From an uncultured Oscillochloris sp. (GTDB lineage Bacteria; Chloroflexota; Chloroflexia; Chloroflexales; Chloroflexaceae): a stretch of 17,484 nucleotides of DNA. The DNA lies in NCBI GenBank assembly GCA_903877945.1, contig CAIRFY010000207.1, forward strand, positions 1 through 17,484, read 5' to 3'. This document shows, piece after piece, positions 12,693 through 17,484 of the stretch (position 1 is its first letter; every line of letters begins with the position of its first letter). Made by a program: the position numbers and the translations under genes. Below the pieces are notes generated by a model. That model was given only the letters and a program-made list of their open reading frames with translations. It was not told the origin of the DNA and searched no databases.

Positions 12693-14804
12693 CTAATGCG
12701 TATGGGCGGCCTCGACATCTTTCTTGTGCTGCGCGATCACGGCGTCCACAAGGTGGGACGGCACATCCTCGTAGTGGTCGAACGTCATTGAGAAGCGCCC
12801 ACGGCCCTGGGTCATGCCCTTGAGGTCGGTGGCGTAGCGCTGGATCTCGGCCAGGGGTGCCTGGGCGGTGATCGCCGTCTTGCCGGTGCCGGTGGGCAGC
12901 ATGCCCTGGACACGCCCACGGCGGGTGCTCATGTCGCTCATGATGTCGCCAGCGAATTGGTTGGGCACGACGATCTCCAGCAGGTAGATCGGCTCGGTAA
13001 TCGCAGGATGGGCCTTGGCGGCGGCGAGCTTGAATGCCTCTTTACCGGCGCTCTTGAAGGCGATTTCCTTACTGTCAACTGGGTGTTCTTTGCCATCAAA
13101 TACGGCAACGCGCACATCCAGCAGCGGGCTGCCGGAAAGCAGACCCTCAGCCATCGCCTCGCGCACGCCCTTCTCGATAGCGGGCATGAAGCCGCGTGAG
13201 ATCACACCGCCGACGACCTCATTGACAAATTCCAGGGGATCTTGACGGTCGGGATCGGGGATGAGGGGCTCGACGCGCAGACTCACGTCGGCGAACTGGC
13301 CGGCGCCGCCGGTCTGCTTCTTGTGGCGGTACTGGGCCTCGGCCTTGGCACGGATCGTCTCGCGGTAGGGGATGCGTGGCAGTTCAATGTCAATGCTGAC
13401 ATCAAACTTGCGCTTCATGCGCTCGGCGATAAGGTTCAGATGGCTCTCACCGAGACCAGCCAGCAGCGTCTCGCCGGTCTGGTGGTCGCGGTCGGTGTGG
13501 AGGGTGGGATCCTCCTCAATCATACGACCGAGGGCGACGCCGAGCTTATCGAGATCAGCACGGCTGTGGGGCTTCACGGTGGCGATAAAGGGCGCGGACG
13601 GGAAGGTGATCGGATCAAGCTGGAGCGGGCGCACGCTGGCGCAAAGCGTGTCGTTCGTCGCCGTCTCAACCAGCTTGGTAATCACACCGATGTCGCCTGC
13701 GCCGACGGCCTCAACTTCGGCCTGTTCCTTGCCGCGCACGCCGTAGACGTGGGCGACGCGCTCTTCTTTGCGGGTGCGTGCGTTGAGCAGGTTGGTGTTG
13801 CCGCGAACCTCGCCGCTGTAGACGCGGAAGTAGCTGACCCGGCCATAGGTATCAGAGACCGTCTTGAAGACCAGGGCGCTGAGGGGATCGCTGGATGCGG
13901 CGTTTACCGTGAGGTCTGTGCCGGTATTAAGGTCGGTGACGTGGACGAGCTTACGGGCGGCCGAGGGGATCGAGTCGACGATCCCGTTGAGCAACTGGGC
14001 GATGCCAGCAACCTCGGTGGCTGAGCCACAGAAGGCAGGGACAATCGAACCGTCAGCGATCCCGGTACGCAGGCCGATCAGCAGTTCATCAAGGGTGAGG
14101 GCGTCCTCGCCGCCCTCAAGATAGCGCTCGATCAGGTGGTCGTTGGTGGCCGCGATCTTGTCGATCACGGCGGTGCGCCACTCGTGCATCTGCGCATTCA
14201 AGTCGGCGGGAACATCGGCCTGGACAAATCCGCCATCGTGCTGGGGTGAGACGAGCCAGGCACGCTGCTGGCGGAGAGAGATGATGCCCTTAAACCCTTT
14301 GCCAACGCCAATCGGGATCTGCAAGGGCAGGACTGCGGCGTCGAGGCGCTCGCGGGCCTGCTCGATGGTGCGAAAAAAGTTGGCGTTGTCGCGGTCGAGC
14401 TTATTGACAAAAATGATCCGGGGCACGCGGTTCTGGACAGCCGTCTCCCAGGCGAGTTCCGTACCGACCTCCACACCAGCGGAGGCGTCGAGGACGATCA
14501 CGGCCCCGTCGATCACGCGCATGGCGGCGGCCATGTCGCCGGCGAAGTCGGCGAAGCCGGGGGCGTCGATCAGGTTCACCTTATCATCATGCCATTCGAG
14601 GGGCAGGACGGAGAGCGAAACAGACATTCCACGGCGGGCCTCATCGGGGTCGTAATCGCTCGTTGTCGAGCCGTCCTCAATGCGTCCCATTCGCGGGATA
14701 GCGTGAGCAGTCATCAGCATTGCCTCGGCCAGCGTTGTCTTCCCGCTGCCGAGGTGACCGAATATGCCGATATTGTGGATTCTTTCCGGGCCGTATGCTC
14801 GCAT
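12693..14804 (-). CDS. Elongation factor G paralogue (FusA2-like)
   Basis: A translational GTPase with the five-domain EF-G plan, about 703 residues. G1 is 'GHLGSGKT' (16-23), where true EF-G has AHIDAGKTT. Switch I shows 'RRGMSVSLS' in place of RGITI. G3 is 'DAPGFADF' (80-87), so the catalytic His of DTPGH is Phe84. G4 is 'NKLD' (134-137). Domain II lies about 300-395, domain III about 403-475, domain IV about 476-600 with 'KKQTGGAGQFADV' near 494-506, and domain V about 605-680. These deviations match the FusA2/EF-G-2 group, whose role is unclear, rather than housekeeping FusA. ATG 14804 (M-R-A-Y-G-P) is chosen because EF-Gs begin shortly before 'HNIGIFGH'. The open frame extends 59 residues to a GTG at 14981 without conserved sequence. 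AGGA lies 8 nt upstream. Confidence 0.92.
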   Translation of the reverse strand: MRAYGPERIHNIGIFGHLGSGKTTLAEAMLMTAHAIPRMGRIEDGSTTSDYDPDEARRGMSVSLSVLPLEWHDDKVNLIDAPGFADFAGDMAAAMRVIDGAVIVLDASAGVEVGTELAWETAVQNRVPRIIFVNKLDRDNANFFRTIEQARERLDAAVLPLQIPIGVGKGFKGIISLRQQRAWLVSPQHDGGFVQADVPADLNAQMHEWRTAVIDKIAATNDHLIERYLEGGEDALTLDELLIGLRTGIADGSIVPAFCGSATEVAGIAQLLNGIVDSIPSAARKLVHVTDLNTGTDLTVNAASSDPLSALVFKTVSDTYGRVSYFRVYSGEVRGNTNLLNARTRKEERVAHVYGVRGKEQAEVEAVGAGDIGVITKLVETATNDTLCASVRPLQLDPITFPSAPFIATVKPHSRADLDKLGVALGRMIEEDPTLHTDRDHQTGETLLAGLGESHLNLIAERMKRKFDVSIDIELPRIPYRETIRAKAEAQYRHKKQTGGAGQFADVSLRVEPLIPDPDRQDPLEFVNEVVGGVISRGFMPAIEKGVREAMAEGLLSGSPLLDVRVAVFDGKEHPVDSKEIAFKSAGKEAFKLAAAKAHPAITEPIYLLEIVVPNQFAGDIMSDMSTRRGRVQGMLPTGTGKTAITAQAPLAEIQRYATDLKGMTQGRGRFSMTFDHYEDVPSHLVDAVIAQHKKDVEAAHTH

Positions 14805-15025
14805 GGGGAGAGTCCTGCTACTTTCTACATACCCAAAAGTACGTACGAGAAATTCCTGCTTCATCCCAACGTGCCACCCTAGGGATGGTCTTATCGTCAG
14901 TCCACAGGCCGGTTTTACGTCTCGACGTAGCCACAACCGAGACGGCCAGTTTGGCACTGATAAGCCCGAGCGATTGGTCACGAACCGAATGATCTTGGTT
15001 ATCGAACATTCCGCTCGTACCCATG

Positions 15026-15054
15026 ATTATAGTACACCTGTGTGTATTTTGCAA
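15026..15054 (-). promoter_or_regulatory. Promoter of the EF-G paralogue
   Basis: On the minus strand: TTGCAA (15049-15054), exactly 17-bp spacer, TATAAT (15026-15031). Initiation near 15019 implies an unusually long leader of about 215 nt before ATG 14804. Confidence 0.6.
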
Positions 15055-15263
15055 AGGCTAGATTAAAGCTCCTTGACTTATCCGTCGAGACCGCCCAAAC
15101 GATGGGCGGGAGGGGGTAAGTTGTGCGGTGTCGCCATTATAGACACCTTAAGGGCCACGTCAATAGCGGTGTATTGTTCTGTATGTGTGCGTTCCCCTAT
15201 AGGTGGTAATATATCCTTGTTATGCTCGTAGACAGTGAACAGTTTGGTGTCGAGGGGTCATTT

Positions 15264-15281
15264 TAACTATATTTATAGTTA
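15264..15281. promoter_or_regulatory. AT-rich perfect palindrome upstream of the sensor kinase
   Basis: TAACTATA-TT-TATAGTTA, perfect 8-bp arms, ends 32 bp before the ATG at 15314. It contains TATATT and TATAGT, either of which could be a -10 (a weak TTGGTG lies 18 bp before TATATT). An operator or a promoter overlapped by an operator are both possible. Confidence 0.4.
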
Positions 15282-15313
15282 TGTACTCCTTATCTTCCTA
15301 TCCCGAGTGATCG

Positions 15314-16576
15314 ATGGCCGCACAAGGTACCATCCTCGTTGTCGATGATAATAAACTCAACCGCATGTTGCTGTGCCTACAGCTTCAGCGCGAAGGCCAT
15401 CGGACGGAGGCAGCCGAGCATGGCCGACAGGCTCTGGAGATGCTGCGCGCAAAGCCCTTCGATATGGTGCTGCTTGACCTACTTATGCCCGAGATGGATG
15501 GCTTCGAGGTGCTGAGCATCCTCCAGTCCGACAGCGAACTGCGGCGCATCCCGGTCATTGTGATCTCGGCCCTCGACGAGATGGAGAGCGTGGCGCGCTG
15601 TATCGAGATGGGTGCCACCGACCATTTATCACGGCCCTTCGACCCCGTGCTGCTGCGGGCGCGCATTAATGCCTCGTTGGCGGCAAAACGTCAGCACGAT
15701 CAGGAGGCCGAGTACATTCATCAGGTTGGTCGCCTAACCGATGCAGCGGCACAGATGGAATCTGGGCAGTTCAATCCTGCCAGCCTGGATTCGGTCGCCG
15801 CACGTGACGACGCCCTGGGCCAATTGGCCCGCGTCTTCCAGCAAATGGCCCGCGAGATCGATGCCCGCGAACGCAAACTCAAGCAGGAGAGCCAGTTTAA
15901 GTCGGCCCTGATCGGCAAGATTACCCACGAGCTGCGCAGCCCCTTCGTCGCCGTCGGCTTCTCGGTCCAGTTGCTCCAGCGCTACGCCGAACACAAGATG
16001 CTCGCCGAGGTACTGATTGAGGCACGGCAGCTCGACCGGCAGCTCGCCGAGGGCCGCCAGATGATCGACAGCGTGATCAACTATGCCTCGCTGGTCAGCA
16101 AATTGTCTGCGCCCCACGTCGAGCCGACCGATATAGCCGCCCTCATCCGCGAAAGTACCGCGCCGCTCCAGCGTATGGCCGAGGCGCGTGAGGTGGTGCT
16201 CTCGTATGCGGTTGCAGAACGGCTGCCGACGGTGTCGGTAGATCGCGAGCAGATCAGCGAGGCGATCCACCATCTGGTGCATAACGCAATCAAGTTCAAT
16301 CATGAAGGCGGACACGTTCGGCTAAGCTGTCAGGCAAACGCAGCATACCTGACCCTGATCGTCGAAGATAATGGCCCTGGCATCGACCCGGATAAGCTGG
16401 AGACGATTTGGGACGCCTTTGTACAGACCAGTGACGACGTTCAGCGCAGTATCGATGGGCTGGGCCTGGGGCTTACCCTGGTCAGCTACATCGTGAAGTC
16501 CCACCACGGCGTGCTGCTTGCCCACAGCACACCCGGCAAGGGCAGTGCGTTTGGCTTTCGCATCGCTATCGGCTGA
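15314..16576 (+). CDS. Hybrid response regulator-histidine kinase with soluble HAMP-like linker
   Basis: 420 residues, no transmembrane segment, so cytosolic. The receiver domain (about 5-120) has Asp11, Asp12, phospho-acceptor Asp55 and Ser85; the conserved Lys of the 'KPF' motif is Arg107 ('SRPFD'). Residues about 136-192 look like a HAMP helix pair ('AAAQMESGQF...DALGQLARVFQQMAREI'), unusual without a membrane. The histidine-kinase core has the H-box 'KITHELRSPF' (202-211, His205), N-box 'HNAIKF' (323-328, Asn324), G1 'EDNGPGI' (351-357) and G2 'GLGLGL' (382-387). The receiver probably controls the kinase, or the protein relays phosphate to an unseen partner; no cognate regulator is adjacent. 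The start ATG 15314 has only a weak GAGTGAT upstream but places the receiver correctly. Confidence 0.93.
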   Translation: MAAQGTILVVDDNKLNRMLLCLQLQREGHRTEAAEHGRQALEMLRAKPFDMVLLDLLMPEMDGFEVLSILQSDSELRRIPVIVISALDEMESVARCIEMGATDHLSRPFDPVLLRARINASLAAKRQHDQEAEYIHQVGRLTDAAAQMESGQFNPASLDSVAARDDALGQLARVFQQMAREIDARERKLKQESQFKSALIGKITHELRSPFVAVGFSVQLLQRYAEHKMLAEVLIEARQLDRQLAEGRQMIDSVINYASLVSKLSAPHVEPTDIAALIRESTAPLQRMAEAREVVLSYAVAERLPTVSVDREQISEAIHHLVHNAIKFNHEGGHVRLSCQANAAYLTLIVEDNGPGIDPDKLETIWDAFVQTSDDVQRSIDGLGLGLTLVSYIVKSHHGVLLAHSTPGKGSAFGFRIAIG

Positions 16577-16585
16577 ACCGCTGTG

Positions 16586-16710
16586 AGAATGCAAGATGCA
16601 AAATGCAAAATGCAAAATGCAAAATGCAAAATGCACGATGCACGATGCACGATGCAAAATGCAAAATGCAAAATGCAAAATGCACGATGCACGATGCACG
16701 ATGCAAAATG
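16586..16710. repeat. Heptamer tandem array (AAAATGC / ACGATGC), STRR-like
   Basis: About 18 uninterrupted 7-bp units: AGAATGC, AAGATGC, five AAAATGC (16600-16634), three ACGATGC (16635-16655), four AAAATGC (16656-16683), three ACGATGC (16684-16704), then AAAATGT. The 49-bp stretches 16607-16655 and 16656-16704 are identical, so a higher-order duplication has occurred. It lies between convergent genes, after the sensor kinase. It resembles the heptameric short tandem repeats known from cyanobacteria. All frames through it are open only because seven is not a multiple of three; it is not coding. Confidence 0.9.
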
Positions 16711-16723
16711 TAGAGCGAAGAAT

Positions 16724-16760
16724 CACACGGCGCGCTGGGCAGATGCCCGCGCGCCGTGTG
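16724..16760. terminator. Very strong bidirectional hairpin between convergent genes
   Basis: Perfect 12-bp stem CACACGGCGCGC (16724-16735) / GCGCGCCGTGTG (16749-16760), continuing as GGGC/GCCC past one bulged T to a 4-nt AGAT loop. It lies 17 bp after the minus-strand cyclophilin stop. No T-tract on either side. Confidence 0.65.
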
Positions 16761-16777
16761 TGCTTATGGTGGGGGGG

Positions 16778-17260
16778 CTACGCCTCATCGACCGAGACAT
16801 CGATCATCACGTCGCCCTGGCGGATGGCGTTGACGACATCCATGCCGCTGGTGACACGACCGAAGACGGTGTGCTTGCCGTCGAGGTGGGACTGGGGGGC
16901 GTGGGTGATGAAGAACTGGCTGCCGTTGGTGTTCGGGCCAGAGTTAGCCATAGAGATCACGCCGGTTTGATGGGTGAGGGGGTTGCCACGCACCTCGTCA
17001 GCAAACTTATAGCCGGGGCCACCGCTGCCGGTGCCCGTGGGGTCGCCGCCCTGGATCATAAAGTTGCTGATCACGCGGTGGAACTTCAGCCCGTTGTAGA
17101 AGCCCTGTCCGGCCAGGAAGACGAAGTTGTTCACCGTCAAAGGGGCGTTCTGGGGGTAGAGCTCCAGTTCGATAGTGCCTTTGGTGGTATCAATCGTGAC
17201 CTTGTAGGTCTTAGTCTTGTCGATTGTCAGCGCCGGTGGGCTGCTCCACTGATGTGCCAC
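16778..17260 (-). CDS. Peptidyl-prolyl cis-trans isomerase, cyclophilin type
   Basis: A 160-residue single-domain cyclophilin catalysing cis-trans isomerisation of prolyl bonds. Active-site residues are visible: Arg62 in 'FHRVI' (60-64), Phe67 and Gln70 in 'FMIQGGDPTGTGSGG', Phe116 in 'MANSGPNTNGSQFFIT' (104-119), and His130 in 'LDGKHTVFGRV'. There is no signal peptide or lipobox, so it should be cytosolic. The start is GTG at 17258-17260, chosen because AAGGAG lies 6 nt upstream; the first 15 residues are not conserved in the family. It has its own extended -10 promoter at 17300 and a strong hairpin after the stop, so it is a single-gene unit convergent with the sensor kinase. Confidence 0.95.
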   Translation of the reverse strand: MAHQWSSPPALTIDKTKTYKVTIDTTKGTIELELYPQNAPLTVNNFVFLAGQGFYNGLKFHRVISNFMIQGGDPTGTGSGGPGYKFADEVRGNPLTHQTGVISMANSGPNTNGSQFFITHAPQSHLDGKHTVFGRVTSGMDVVNAIRQGDVMIDVSVDEA

Positions 17261-17299
17261 GCGTCACTCCTTACAGTATATGTTACGAACGTCGGCGGC

Positions 17300-17308
17300 A
17301 TTATAGCA
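17300..17308 (-). promoter_or_regulatory. Extended -10 promoter of the cyclophilin gene
   Basis: The minus strand reads TGCTATAAT: a perfect TATAAT (17300-17305) with TG. Initiation near 17293 gives about a 33-nt leader to the GTG start. The -35 region (GACAAT at 17 bp) is poor. Confidence 0.6.
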
Positions 17309-17346
17309 CGCTGGAGGACAGGATTGTCCGCTGAGGAGGGGGCGTC

Positions 17347-17484
17347 AGGGCATGTGCAAAGTCGTGTGGTCGCCGGACAGCCCTCACCCCCCAGCCCCCT
17401 CTCCCTGAACGGGAGAGGGGGAGCCGAGCGCATCCTGATGAAGAAACTCCCCTCTCCCCGTGAGGGAGAGGGGCAGGGGGTGAG
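17347..17484. mobile_element. MITE-like palindromic element, copy 4 (cut by window end)
   Basis: It begins AGGGCATGTGCAAAGTC (17347-17363), then GTGTGGTCGCC, matching the reverse complement of the right end of copy 1 (AGGGCTGATGCAAAGTC, GTGTGATCGCC). The core follows from 17380 in the same orientation as copy 3. Its centre (GAGCCGAGCGCATCCTGATGAAGAAACTCCCC region) has diverged from the other three copies. The far end lies beyond 17484. It sits upstream of the cyclophilin promoter. Confidence 0.6.

Larger units (their letters stand above)
14805..15313. other. 509-bp intergenic region between divergent EF-G and sensor-kinase genes
   Basis: No gene found on either strand. It holds the EF-G promoter (15026-15054) and its roughly 215-nt leader. 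The leader contains CGTCTCG/CGAGACG (14936-14942/14911-14917) and CCATCCCTAGGGTGG (14873-14887), both able to pair. A hairpin CCGCCC-N7-GGGCGG lies at 15091-15109, and GGTGTC-N9-GACACC at 15127-15147. The AT-rich palindrome at 15264-15281 precedes the sensor gene. Its A+T content from 15140 onward is visibly higher than in the flanking genes, as expected for regulatory DNA. Confidence 0.55.

Noticed and set aside
11375..12718. 447-residue open frame antisense to the Ser/Thr kinase
   Set aside because: Composition (Arg/His rich) is typical of an antisense shadow, and the sense strand has intact kinase motifs.
13242..14024. 260-residue open frame antisense to the EF-G paralogue
   Set aside because: A shadow of a highly conserved gene on the other strand in GC-rich DNA; no family match and no ribosome-binding site.
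14868..14885. T-box-like motif AGGGTGGCAC in the EF-G leader
   Set aside because: The rest of the T-box (CCGCG, specifier stem, terminator with T-tract) is absent, and an EF-G gene is not a usual T-box target.
14805..14981. 59-residue N-terminal extension of the EF-G paralogue from GTG 14981
   Set aside because: No conserved EF-G residues precede 'MRAYGPERIHNIGIFGH', and a leader is implied by the promoter at 15026-15054.
16586..16710. CRISPR array
   Set aside because: Units are 7 bp with no unique spacers and no cas genes nearby.
16322..16726. Repeat-rich 'HFAFCIL' protein on the minus strand
   Set aside because: It is the heptamer array read in frame; any frame is open there because the unit has no stop codons.

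Overview
The window is high-GC bacterial DNA carrying twelve confident protein genes and one tRNA. It is most plausibly from a filamentous or rod-shaped member of the Chloroflexota (Chloroflexia type). This is an inference from four things: a complete minC-minD-minE cluster followed by an AI-2E-family membrane protein; a secreted protein with paired C-terminal repeats of the 'QYFERARFEYHPE' kind; many dispersed palindromes; and a zinc-ribbon Ser/Thr kinase. No 16S gene is present, so the assignment is not proven.

Layout. 1-127: palindromic AT-rich heptamer DNA and a CAU-anticodon tRNA on the minus strand. 358-1326: PfkB sugar kinase. 1340-1528: palindromic MITE-like element. 1578-3287 (minus): secreted repeat protein. 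3345-4994: a promoter, then an alpha/beta hydrolase and ruvA in tandem. 5002-5785: own promoter and a single-pass membrane protein of unknown function. 5883-6058: second palindromic element. 6077-7964: promoter, minC, minD, minE and an intrinsic terminator. 8000-9160: AI-2E-family transporter. 9192-9394: third palindromic element. 9503-10930: Era GTPase with an unusual N-terminal extension. 11090-12583: zinc-ribbon Ser/Thr kinase. 12601-12684: two strong hairpins between convergent genes. 12693-14804 (minus): EF-G paralogue of the FusA2 kind. 14805-15313: long leader and regulatory DNA. 15314-16576: receiver-HAMP-like-histidine kinase. 16586-16710: heptamer tandem array. 16778-17260 (minus): cyclophilin. 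17347-end: fourth palindromic element, cut by the window edge.

How the genes work together. Most are housekeeping: division-site placement (MinCDE), Holliday-junction processing (RuvA), ribosome assembly and translation (Era, EF-G paralogue), and protein folding (cyclophilin). Two signalling proteins (Ser/Thr kinase and receiver-histidine kinase) sit among them. I see no phage, CRISPR, toxin-antitoxin or defence system.

The unusual content lies in two places. First, there are four copies of a modular palindromic element with one shared core and two different kinds of end, one resembling IS6-family termini. Second, several proteins have odd architectures: Era fused to two DUF2283-like repeats, an EF-G paralogue lacking the catalytic histidine, and a soluble HAMP-linked receiver kinase whose receiver has Arg in place of the conserved Lys.
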